36,885 nucleotides of DNA from JACQAI01 sp035507915. GTDB taxonomy: Bacteria; Pseudomonadota; Alphaproteobacteria; Elsterales; Elsteraceae. The DNA lies in the NCBI GenBank assembly GCA_035507915.1, contig DATJNS010000499.1, positions 1 through 36,885 on the forward strand, written 5' to 3'. Each line of letters starts with the position of its first letter. Position 1 is the stretch's first letter. Made by a program: the position numbers and the translations under genes. The notes beneath the pieces are model-generated. The model had not been told where the DNA came from. It made no database searches and was given only the letters and a program-made list of their open reading frames with translations. Below are positions 14,966 through 22,738 of this stretch, piece by piece.

Positions 14966-17900
14966 ATGACCGCATCTTCTTGGTTCGGTGCCGCTGGCGA
15001 GCTGAGCCGTTCCCAGGTGCTGCGGAAGCACGGCGACTGCGTTCTCTATCGAATGCGCCGTGACGACACCGCTGACGATCGCGGTGCCGTCATGGCCGTG
15101 CTCGCGGCGGCGGAGCATCCGACGTCCGGCAGCATCAACCGCCTGACCCACGAATTCGGGCTCAAGGACTACCTCGACAGCGCATGGGCGGTGCGGCCGC
15201 GCGAGCTCGTGCGCGAGCGCGGACGCACCGTGCTGCTGCTCGACGATCCCGGCGGCGAGCCGCTCGATCGGCTGCTGGGATCGCCGATGGAGCTCGGGCA
15301 GTTCCTGCGTATCGCGATCGCCATGGCGGGCGCGCTGCGCCACCTGCACGAGCGCGGCCTGATCCACAAGGACATCAACCCGGCCAACGTCCTGGTCGAC
15401 GGCGCGACCGGCCGGGTTTGGCTGACCGGCTTCGGTATCGCGTCGCTGCTGCCGCGCGAGCGCCAGTCGCCCGAGCCGCCCGAGTTCATCGCCGGAACGC
15501 TGGCCTACATGGCGCCCGAGCAGACCGGCCGCATGAACCGCTCGATCGACTCGCGCAGCGATCTCTATTCGCTCGGCGTCACGCTCTACGAGATGCTGAC
15601 GGGAAGCCTGCCGTTCGCCGCCGCGGAGCCCATGGAATGGGTGCATTGCCACATCGCGCGCCAGCCCGTGATGCCGGCCGAGCGGATGGCGGCGATCCCG
15701 CATCCCGTTCTGGCCATCATCCTGAAGCTGCTCGCCAAGAACGCCGAGGATCGTTACCAGACCGCTTCCGGCGTCGAGGCGGACCTGCGCACCTGCGCCG
15801 CGCAATGGCAGGCGGGCCGTCGGATCGAGCCGTTCCCCCTGGGCGCGCGCGACGCCTCCGATCGGTTGCTGATCCCGGAAAAGCTCTATGGCCGCGAGGC
15901 CGAGATCGAGAGCCTCCTGGCGGCATTCAAGCGGGTCGTCGCCGACGGCCAGACCGAGCTCGTGCTGATCTCGGGCTATGCCGGCATCGGAAAATCGTCG
16001 GTGGTGAGCGAACTGCACAAGGCGCTGGTGCCCTCGCGCGGGCTGTTCGCCAGCGGCAAGTTCGATCAATACAAGCGCGACATTCCCTACGCGACGTTGG
16101 CGCAGGCGTTCCAGTCGCTGGTTCGTCAGCTGCTCGGCAAGAGCGAACCCGAGGTGGCGCGCTGGCGACAGGCGTTGCTCGATGCGCTCGGGCCGAACGG
16201 CGGCCTGATGGTCAATCTGATTCCGGAGCTGGCGCTCGTCATCGGCGAGCAACCCGCGGTCGCCGAGCTGCCGCCGCGCGAGGGGCAGAACCGCTTCCAA
16301 CGGGTGTTCCGCCGGTTCCTCGGCGTCTTCGCGCGGCCCGATCACCCGTTGGCGCTCTTCCTCGACGACCTGCAGTGGCTGGACACCGCGACTCTCGAGC
16401 TGCTCGAGCATCTCGCGACGCACCCGGAGGTCAGATATCTGCTGCTCGTCGGCGCGTACAGGGACAACGAGGTCGGTCCGTCCCACCCGCTGCGACGCAT
16501 TCTGACGACCATCCGCGGCGCCGGCGGTCGCGTGCACGAGACGATCCTGACGCCGCTTGCGTCCGAGAGCGTCGAGCAGCTGATCGCCGACTCCTTGCAC
16601 TGTGATCGCGCGACGGCACGCCCGCTCGCGCAGCTCGTCCACGACAAGAGCGAGGGAAACCCGTTCTTCGCGATCCAATTCTTCACCGCGCTCTCCGACG
16701 AGGATCTGCTGCGCTTCGATCACGATCGATCGGCATGGGCGTGGGACGTCTCGCGCATCCGCGCCAAGGGGTTCACCGAGAACGTCGCCGACCTGATGAC
16801 CGGGAAGCTGACGCGCCTCCCGGACCGCACGCAACGCGCGCTGGGGCAGCTCGCCTGCCTCGGCAACATGGCGTCGCTGGCGACGATGGCGTTGGTTCAT
16901 GACGCGCCCGAAACCGCGATCGACGAGGATCTATGGGAGGCCGTCCTGGCCGGCTTGGTGTTCCGGGCGGACGGCGGCTACCGGTTTCTCCACGATCGCG
17001 TCCAGGAGGCGGCTTATGCGCTGATCCCCCAGGGCGATCGGGCCTCGACGCATCTTCGCATCGGCCAGATGCTGGCGGCGAAGACGCGTGCGGAGGAGAT
17101 CGAGGACGCGATCTTCGACATCGTCAACCATCTCGCCCGCGGCGCCGAGCTGCTCACCGATCCGGCGGAGCGCGCGCGGGCCGCCGCCCTGCACCTCTTG
17201 GCCGGCCGACGCGCCAAGAGCTCGACGGCCTATGCATCGGCCCGCACCTATCTGGCGCAGGCCACCGCGTTGCTCACGGCCGACGCCTGGGAACGCCGCT
17301 ACGAGGAGACGTTCGAGCTCTATCTGCTCCTGACCGAATGCGAGTACCTGGTCGGCAACTTCACGATCGCGGACGGCCTCGTCGACACTCTCCTGGAGCA
17401 GGCGCGGACCGACATCGACAGGACCAAGGTGCACAGCCTGCGCATCCGGCTGTACCAGGTCGCCGGCAAGTACGACGAGGGCCTGGCGGTCGCGCTCTCG
17501 GCGTTGCGCCAATTCGGCGTCACGTTCCCCGACTCCGACGACGACATCAAGTCGGCCATCGGAATGCGCCTCCGGGATGCCTCGGGCGCTCTGGGGGGCC
17601 GCGCGATCGGCGACCTGCTCGACGCGCCGGTCGCCGCGGACCCGGTTGCCCGAGCGGTGATCGACCTGCTGGTCGATGCCACGCCCTGCGCGTATATCGC
17701 ACGGCCGCCGCTGTTTCCTCTCGTGACGATCGAGGCGGTCAGCCGCTCGATTCAGTACGGCAACACCGACCAGTCGAGCTACGCATACGCGGTCTATGCC
17801 CTGATGCTGCTTTCCGTGACCGGCGATATCGGTTCGGCGTTCGAGTTCTCGGAAATGGCGCTGCGGCTGAACGACCGGTTCAACAACGTGCGCCTCAAGG

Positions 17901-20506
17901 GCACGCTGCTGCACCTGCACGGCGACCACATCAACTTTTGGCGTCGCCCGTTCGCCACCGGCATGCCGATCCTCGAGGCGGCCTTCACCGCCTGTCTGGA
18001 GGTCGGTGATCTCGTCTATGCGGGCTTCCTCGCCTTCGAGACCGTGTGGCAGGTGATCGAGAAGGGCGATCCTCTCGAGGAGGTTCTCGCGCTCTCGGCG
18101 AAATACGCGGCGTTTGCGCAGCAGAGCCACAACGACGCCGTCTTCGAGACGATCCGGCTCGAGCAACGGTTCGTGGCCTGCCTGCAGGGCAAGACCCCGG
18201 ATCCCCTGAGCTTCGGCGACGACACGTTCGACGAGACGGCGTGCTTCAACGCGGTCGTCAAGGCGGCGTTCGGGTGCGGCGTCGTCTTCTTCCACATCAT
18301 GAAGCAGATGCTCGCGGTCCTCTACGGCCGGCCGGACGAGGCGCTGGCGGCGACGGCGCGCGCGGAACCGGTCCTCGGCGCGGCGATGGCGATGCCCATC
18401 GAGGCGACCTATCACTTCTATCATGCGCTCGCGATCACGGCGCTCTATCGCGACGCGCCGGCGGCGCAGCAGCAGGACTTCAGGCGCCACCTGGACGAAA
18501 TCCTGGGCAAGCTCGCGCTGTGGGCCGACAGCTGTCCGGAGAACTACCTGAACCGGCATGCGCTCGTGTCGGCCGAGATCGCCCGCCTCGACGGACGCGA
18601 CCTCGAGGCGATGAAGCTCTACGAAGTCGCGATCCGTTCGGCCCGCGAGAACGGGTTCGTGCAGAACGAGGGCATCGCGAGCGAGCTCGCCGGGCGCTTC
18701 TGCCTCGAGCTCGAGCTCGAGGCCGCCGGCCGCGCCTATCTGCGCAACGCGCGCGACTGCTTCGCGGCGTGGGGCGCCGCCGGCAAGGTCAGGCAGCTCG
18801 ATGTCCTCTATCCCCACCTGGCGGCGCTCGAGTCGCGCCGCTCGACCGAGCCCATGGGCTCGTCGGTTCGACAGCTCGACCTCGCGACCGTCGTCAAGGC
18901 CTCCCAGGCGCTGTCCGGCGAGATCGTTCTGCCGAAGCTGATCGAGCGCCTGATGACGATCGCGCTCCAGAATGCCGGCGCGGAACGCGGTCTCCTCATC
19001 CTGCCGCACGAGAACGACTATCGGATCGAGGCCGAGGCCCGCGCGAACGGCAAGGGTGTCGTCCTGCGCCACGGCGCGATCGACGGCGCCGCCGTTCCCG
19101 AGACCGTGATCCGCTATGTCGTCCGGACCCAGAACAGCGTGATCCTTGACGACGCCGCCAAGCCCAATCTGTTCTCGGAGGACGCCTACCTGAGCGTGCG
19201 GCGTCCCCGGTCGATCCTGTGCGTGCCGCTGGTTCGCCAGGGCGCGCTCAGCGGATTGCTCTATCTCGAGAACGCCCTGGCGTCGCACGTCTTCACGCCG
19301 GAGCGCATCAATCTCCTCGAGCTCCTGGCCTCGCAGGCGGCGATCTCGCTCGAGAACACGCGCCTCTACGGCGACCTTCAGGAGCGCGAGGCGCGGGTGC
19401 GTCGGCTGGTGGATTCCAACATCATCGGGATCTTCATCTTCAACCTCGGCGGGGCGATCATCGACGCCAACGACGCCTTCCTGCGGATCACGGGCTTCGA
19501 TCGCGACGATCTCGTCGCGGGCCGCATGCGCTGGCGAGACCTCACGCCCGCCGAGTGGCAGGCGGTCGACGAGCAACGCGTGGCCGATGTCACGGCGACC
19601 GGCATCGCCGAACCGTACGAGAAGGAGTTTTTCCGGAAGGATGGCACGCGGGTTCCCGTCTTGCTGGGTGCCGCGGTGTTCGACGGGGCGAGGGACGAGG
19701 GCGTGGCCTTCGTCGTCGACCTGACCGAGCGTCGACGCGCCGAGGAAGCCGCACGCGAGAGCGAGCGCCGATATCACGAGATTCAGCTGGCGCTGGCGCA
19801 TGCCAACCGCATCGCGGTGATGGGTCAGCTGTCGGCCTCGATTGCGCATGAGGTCAACCAGCCGCTCACGGGCGTGATCACCAACGCCGACGTCGCGTTG
19901 CGGTGGTTGGCGGCGCCGACGCCGGACCCGGGCGAGGTGCGGCAGGCACTCGGCCGGATCGTCAGGGATGCCAAGCGCGCCAGCGACGTGGTCGGGCGGC
20001 TGCGCGCGTTGATCAAGAAGGCGCCGCCGCGCAAGGACGACGAGGTCGACGTCAATGAGGCGATCCACGAGGTCATCAGCCTGACCCGCAGCGAGATCAT
20101 GAAGAGCGGCGTGGCGGTCGAGACCGAGTTTGCCGACGACCTGCCGCCGATCCCGGCCGACCGCGTCCAGCTCCAGCAGGTGATGCTCAATCTGATCGTC
20201 AATGCCATCGAGGCGATGAGCGCGTGCGACCCGGGAACCCGGGAGTTGCACATCAGGACCGCCCGAACCGGGGTGGGCGGCGTCGTCGTCGCCGTGCGGG
20301 ATTCCGGCAAGGGAGTCGGTCACACCGATCTCGAGCGGATCTTCGACGCCTTCTACAGCACGAAGCCCGACGGCCTGGGGATGGGGCTGTCGATCTGCCG
20401 CGCCATCATCGAGGCGCACGGCGGAAGACTGTGGGCAACCACGGGCCTGGACGACGGCGCCGTGTTTCAGTTCACCTTGCCCGAGGCCAGCGCCGACGCG
20501 GCGTGA
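14966..20506 (+). CDS. Trifunctional Ser/Thr kinase-like / AAA ATPase / GAF-PAS sensor histidine kinase
   Basis: 1846 residues from ATG 14966 (MTASSWFGAAGELS matches the usual N-terminus; an in-frame ATG at 14885 would add 27 residues). Order: protein-kinase-like domain (about 15-280) with HKDINPANVLV and GTLAYMAPEQ; AAA/NACHT-like ATPase (about 305-650) with Walker A GYAGIGKSS (337-345) and Walker B LALFLDDLQWLD; a long helical TPR-like region (about 680-1290); GAF (about 1310-1470); PAS (about 1480-1600); HisKA with SIAHEVNQPL (His1628); HATPase with GLGMGLSICRAIIEAHGG. The kinase-like lobe lacks a glycine loop and VAIK lysine and has TGFG where DFG is expected, so catalysis there is doubtful. 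It lies after the FixJ-type and lone receiver genes, probably their phosphodonor. Confidence 0.88.
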   Translation: MTASSWFGAAGELSRSQVLRKHGDCVLYRMRRDDTADDRGAVMAVLAAAEHPTSGSINRLTHEFGLKDYLDSAWAVRPRELVRERGRTVLLLDDPGGEPLDRLLGSPMELGQFLRIAIAMAGALRHLHERGLIHKDINPANVLVDGATGRVWLTGFGIASLLPRERQSPEPPEFIAGTLAYMAPEQTGRMNRSIDSRSDLYSLGVTLYEMLTGSLPFAAAEPMEWVHCHIARQPVMPAERMAAIPHPVLAIILKLLAKNAEDRYQTASGVEADLRTCAAQWQAGRRIEPFPLGARDASDRLLIPEKLYGREAEIESLLAAFKRVVADGQTELVLISGYAGIGKSSVVSELHKALVPSRGLFASGKFDQYKRDIPYATLAQAFQSLVRQLLGKSEPEVARWRQALLDALGPNGGLMVNLIPELALVIGEQPAVAELPPREGQNRFQRVFRRFLGVFARPDHPLALFLDDLQWLDTATLELLEHLATHPEVRYLLLVGAYRDNEVGPSHPLRRILTTIRGAGGRVHETILTPLASESVEQLIADSLHCDRATARPLAQLVHDKSEGNPFFAIQFFTALSDEDLLRFDHDRSAWAWDVSRIRAKGFTENVADLMTGKLTRLPDRTQRALGQLACLGNMASLATMALVHDAPETAIDEDLWEAVLAGLVFRADGGYRFLHDRVQEAAYALIPQGDRASTHLRIGQMLAAKTRAEEIEDAIFDIVNHLARGAELLTDPAERARAAALHLLAGRRAKSSTAYASARTYLAQATALLTADAWERRYEETFELYLLLTECEYLVGNFTIADGLVDTLLEQARTDIDRTKVHSLRIRLYQVAGKYDEGLAVALSALRQFGVTFPDSDDDIKSAIGMRLRDASGALGGRAIGDLLDAPVAADPVARAVIDLLVDATPCAYIARPPLFPLVTIEAVSRSIQYGNTDQSSYAYAVYALMLLSVTGDIGSAFEFSEMALRLNDRFNNVRLKGTLLHLHGDHINFWRRPFATGMPILEAAFTACLEVGDLVYAGFLAFETVWQVIEKGDPLEEVLALSAKYAAFAQQSHNDAVFETIRLEQRFVACLQGKTPDPLSFGDDTFDETACFNAVVKAAFGCGVVFFHIMKQMLAVLYGRPDEALAATARAEPVLGAAMAMPIEATYHFYHALAITALYRDAPAAQQQDFRRHLDEILGKLALWADSCPENYLNRHALVSAEIARLDGRDLEAMKLYEVAIRSARENGFVQNEGIASELAGRFCLELELEAAGRAYLRNARDCFAAWGAAGKVRQLDVLYPHLAALESRRSTEPMGSSVRQLDLATVVKASQALSGEIVLPKLIERLMTIALQNAGAERGLLILPHENDYRIEAEARANGKGVVLRHGAIDGAAVPETVIRYVVRTQNSVILDDAAKPNLFSEDAYLSVRRPRSILCVPLVRQGALSGLLYLENALASHVFTPERINLLELLASQAAISLENTRLYGDLQEREARVRRLVDSNIIGIFIFNLGGAIIDANDAFLRITGFDRDDLVAGRMRWRDLTPAEWQAVDEQRVADVTATGIAEPYEKEFFRKDGTRVPVLLGAAVFDGARDEGVAFVVDLTERRRAEEAARESERRYHEIQLALAHANRIAVMGQLSASIAHEVNQPLTGVITNADVALRWLAAPTPDPGEVRQALGRIVRDAKRASDVVGRLRALIKKAPPRKDDEVDVNEAIHEVISLTRSEIMKSGVAVETEFADDLPPIPADRVQLQQVMLNLIVNAIEAMSACDPGTRELHIRTARTGVGGVVVAVRDSGKGVGHTDLERIFDAFYSTKPDGLGMGLSICRAIIEAHGGRLWATTGLDDGAVFQFTLPEASADAA

Positions 20507-20563
20507 CGTTCGGCCGCCTTTCGGACGATCCGGCGGGGGCGCCGTGGTCGGCGCGCCCTCGCT

Positions 20564-20577
20564 GATGCCTAGGTATC
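20564..20577 (+). promoter_or_regulatory. Upstream palindromic box next to E5
   Basis: GATGCCTAGGTATC is palindromic except for one pair. Its centre is 17 bases from the centre of the E5 core, and two bases separate the two boxes. The same arrangement occurs at E3 and E8. Confidence 0.5.
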
Positions 20578-20579
20578 GG

Positions 20580-20624
20580 CGATACCATCGTCCAATCGAA
20601 GTAGGTCGCGGTTCGTCGAATTAT
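20580..20624 (+). promoter_or_regulatory. Island promoter element E5 (61-residue protein and rpoH)
   Basis: Bases 20580-20596 are CGATACCATCGTCCAAT, a full consensus match. At the usual 22-base spacing lies AATTAT (20619-20624), and at 25 bases lies TATCTC. The first ATG is 63 bases after the element, the same distance as at E7. Confidence 0.7.
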
Positions 20625-20659
20625 CTCCTTGCAGCCTGGATGCTGCCGAGGAGGGGTTC

Positions 20660-20845
20660 ATGACCTGCCCAGCCATGATCAATCGCCGCTATGGGACGCG
20701 CGACGCGGCGTGGGGATATCTGGCGTCGCGGGGCTTCGCCTGCGGCTTGGAGGGCTGGCGGAACGGTCGGTGGCTCGCGCGCGTCGACCGCGACGGCCGC
20801 AGTTTTCGGGTCCAGGTCTGGTTGCCGTTCGAGCCATCCGCCTGA
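20660..20845 (+). CDS. Small hypothetical protein, 61 residues, upstream of rpoH
   Basis: The ATG follows GAGGAGGGG at ideal spacing, directly downstream of element E5. The peptide reads MTCPAMINRRYGTRDAAWGY then LASRGFACGLEGWRNGRWLA and RVDRDGRSFRVQVWLPFEPSA. It is compact, basic and Trp-rich, with alternating polar and hydrophobic residues that suggest a small beta-rich fold; there is no signal peptide or membrane segment. I do not recognise a family. RpoH begins 34 bases after its stop, so the two are co-transcribed, and a role in heat-shock sigma control or polymerase binding would be inference only. Confidence 0.7.
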   Translation: MTCPAMINRRYGTRDAAWGYLASRGFACGLEGWRNGRWLARVDRDGRSFRVQVWLPFEPSA

Positions 20846-20879
20846 CCCGGCAGGGCGCAATTCGACGGAGGAGGGAGAG

Positions 20880-21785
20880 ATGACGGCCATGCCGACGCTG
20901 ATCATCGGCGCAGAAGGGAACCTCACCCGGTACCTTCAGACGATCCGCAAATTCCCCATGCTGACGGCCGACGACGAGGTGGCGCTGGCTCGGCGTTGGC
21001 GCGTGTCCGGGGACGTCGATGCCGCGCACCAGCTCGTGACCAGCCACCTGCGCCTGGTCGCCCGGGTCGCGAAGGATTTCCTGGGCTACGGGCTGCCGCT
21101 CGGCGAGCTGATCGCCGAGGGCAACATCGGCATGATGCGCGCGGTCGAGCGCTTCGATCCGTCGCGCGGTTTTCGCCTCGCGACCTACGCCATCTGGTGG
21201 ATCCGCTCCGCGGTCCAGGAATACATCCTGCACAACTGGAGCCTGGTGAAGATCGGCACCACCCAGGGGCGCAAGAAGCTGTTCTTCAACTTGCGCCGGC
21301 TCAAGGGCCAGCTGAAAGCCCTCGAGGAGGGCGACCTCCCGCCGGAGACCGTTCGCAAGATCGCCGCCGAGCTCGACGTTCCCGAGGCGGACGTCGTCAG
21401 CGTCAACCGACGGTTGGCGGGCCCGGACCACAGCCTGAACGCGCCGGTGCGCGCCGACGGCGAGGGCGAATGGCAGGACTCGCTGGCCGACGATGTCGAG
21501 GATCAGGAGACCCAGTTCGCCGACCGCGAGGAGCTCGGCATCCGGCGCAAGCTGCTGTCCGACGCGATGCACGGCCTCAACGAGCGCGAGCGCCAGATCC
21601 TGATCGCGCGTCGGCTGCGCGACGTGCCGGCGCCGCTGAGCGATCTGGGGCGGCACTACAACATCAGCCGCGAACGGGTACGCCAGATCGAGACCCGTGC
21701 CTTCCAGAAGCTTCAGAATGCCATGAAAAAGCGTGCGCTGGCCGGCAGCGGGCTGGCGACCGGCGAGATCTGCGTCGCCGCCTGA
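20880..21785 (+). CDS. rpoH: RNA polymerase sigma-32 factor RpoH
   Basis: 301 residues; ATG preceded by GGAGGAGGGAG. Full sigma-70 layout: region 1.2 (LTADDEVALARRWRVSGDVDAAHQLVTSHLRLV), region 2 (ELIAEGNIGMMRAVERFDPSRGFRLATYAIWWIRSAVQEYI), the RpoH box GRKKLFFNLRRLK that separates sigma-32 from other group members, region 3, and region 4 (LNERERQILIARRLRDVPAPLSDLGRHYNISRERVRQIETRAFQKL). It directs transcription of heat-shock and, in alphaproteobacteria, also oxidative-stress genes. Alphaproteobacteria often carry several RpoH paralogs; this one, tied to E5 and a small partner ORF, is likely a specialised copy rather than the housekeeping one, which is inference. Confidence 0.93.
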   Translation: MTAMPTLIIGAEGNLTRYLQTIRKFPMLTADDEVALARRWRVSGDVDAAHQLVTSHLRLVARVAKDFLGYGLPLGELIAEGNIGMMRAVERFDPSRGFRLATYAIWWIRSAVQEYILHNWSLVKIGTTQGRKKLFFNLRRLKGQLKALEEGDLPPETVRKIAAELDVPEADVVSVNRRLAGPDHSLNAPVRADGEGEWQDSLADDVEDQETQFADREELGIRRKLLSDAMHGLNERERQILIARRLRDVPAPLSDLGRHYNISRERVRQIETRAFQKLQNAMKKRALAGSGLATGEICVAA

Positions 21786-21804
21786 ACGGCAGGAAAGCCA
21801 CCCA

Positions 21805-21849
21805 CGATACCTCCGTCTAATCGACCGCTGCCCGCGCTCGCCTTACGTC
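21805..21849 (+). promoter_or_regulatory. Island promoter element E6 (SDR-SdhA-MOSC operon)
   Basis: Bases 21805-21821 are CGATACCTCCGTCTAAT, with one departure from the consensus in the centre. After 22 bases follows TACGTC (21844-21849). It lies just 20 bases after the rpoH stop and 93 bases before the small ORF at 21915. Confidence 0.65.
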
Positions 21850-21914
21850 TCTCTTGACCGTCGCGTCATTCGACGAGACGTCCCGCCCGAGGGGGCAAAC
21901 CGAGGGGTACAGCC

Positions 21915-22013
21915 ATGCCGCATGAGGGACCCGAGTCCAGCGTCGACGTCGAGCGGCCCGCCGGCGTCTTCCCGACCGCCCATCGCGGCGTTCCGTGCCG
22001 GAGGTTGCCGTGA
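21915..22013 (+). CDS. Possible 32-residue leader peptide ORF
   Basis: An ATG with GAGGGG about nine bases upstream opens a reading frame of 32 codons (MPHEGPESSVDVERPAGVFP, then TAHRGVPCRRLP) whose TGA overlaps the likely GTG start of the dehydrogenase as GTGA. The good ribosome site and stop-start overlap suggest translational coupling. The peptide has no recognisable motif and could be non-functional. Confidence 0.35.
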   Translation: MPHEGPESSVDVERPAGVFPTAHRGVPCRRLP

Positions 22014-22720
22014 GCGCGCAGCAGAAGGTCGCCGTCATCACCGGCGCGTCGCAAGGCATCGGCGCCGCGCTCGTGACGGCGTTTCGCCAGCGCGACTACC
22101 GGGTCGTCGCGACCGCGCGCTCCATCAAGCGGTTCGACGATCCCCTCGTCCTGGCCGTGCCCGGCGACATCACCGACCCGGAGACGGCCGCACGCGTGAT
22201 CGGCGGCGGTGTCGATCGCTTCGGACGCATCGATACGCTGGTCAACAATGCCGGCATCTTCATCGGCAAGCCGTTCACCGCCTATACGGCGGCCGACTAT
22301 GCCGCCATCGTCGGCATCAACCTCACGGGGTTCTTCCACATCACCCAACGCGCGATCGCCGAGATGGCGAAACACGGCAGCGGTCATGTCGTCCAGATCA
22401 CGACGAGCCTGGTCGACCACGCGAATACCCATGTGCCGTCGGTCCTCGCGTCGCTGACCAAGGGCGGGCTCAACGCCGCGACCAAGTCGCTCGCGATCGA
22501 GTACGCCAGGCGCGGCATCCGGGTGAATGCGGTCGCGCCGGGCGTCATCAAGACGCCGATGCATCCGCCGGAGACGCATGCACAGCTCGACGACCTTCAT
22601 CCGATCGGCCGCATGGGCGAGACGTCGGATATCGTCGAGGCGATCCTCTACCTCGAGTCCGCCGGGTTCGTGACCGGCGAGATACTTCACGTCGACGGCG
22701 GCCAGAGCGCGGGCCACTGA
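22010..22720 (+). CDS. Short-chain dehydrogenase/reductase-fold protein, catalytic Tyr missing
   Basis: 236 residues from GTG 22010 (GGAGG six bases upstream; a GTG at 21995 has no such site). Rossmann signature TGASQGIG (11-18), NNAG (79-82) and Ser133 are present. The active-site helix reads SVLASLTKGGLNAATKSLAIEYA: Lys151 is kept, but the residue four before it, normally Tyr in YxxxK, is Ala147. The C-terminus GFVTGEILHVDGGQSAGH is typical of classical SDRs. Either it uses other chemistry or it is a non-catalytic NAD(P)-binding partner. It is first main gene of the E6 operon, 18 bases ahead of the SdhA-like gene. Confidence 0.82.
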   Translation: MSAQQKVAVITGASQGIGAALVTAFRQRDYRVVATARSIKRFDDPLVLAVPGDITDPETAARVIGGGVDRFGRIDTLVNNAGIFIGKPFTAYTAADYAAIVGINLTGFFHITQRAIAEMAKHGSGHVVQITTSLVDHANTHVPSVLASLTKGGLNAATKSLAIEYARRGIRVNAVAPGVIKTPMHPPETHAQLDDLHPIGRMGETSDIVEAILYLESAGFVTGEILHVDGGQSAGH

Positions 22721-22738
22721 CGAGAGGGAACGGATGCG

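Noticed and set aside
16931..20419. Minus-strand ORF of 1162 codons opposite the giant kinase
   Set aside because: It is an antisense shadow: the plus-strand frame has clear domains, while this one is low-complexity, rich in Arg, Gly, Asp and Leu, with no family resemblance.
20537..20558. Six-pair hairpin GGGCGC/GCGCCC after the giant kinase gene
   Set aside because: Weak stem with a ten-base loop; such pairings are expected by chance in this GC-rich DNA.
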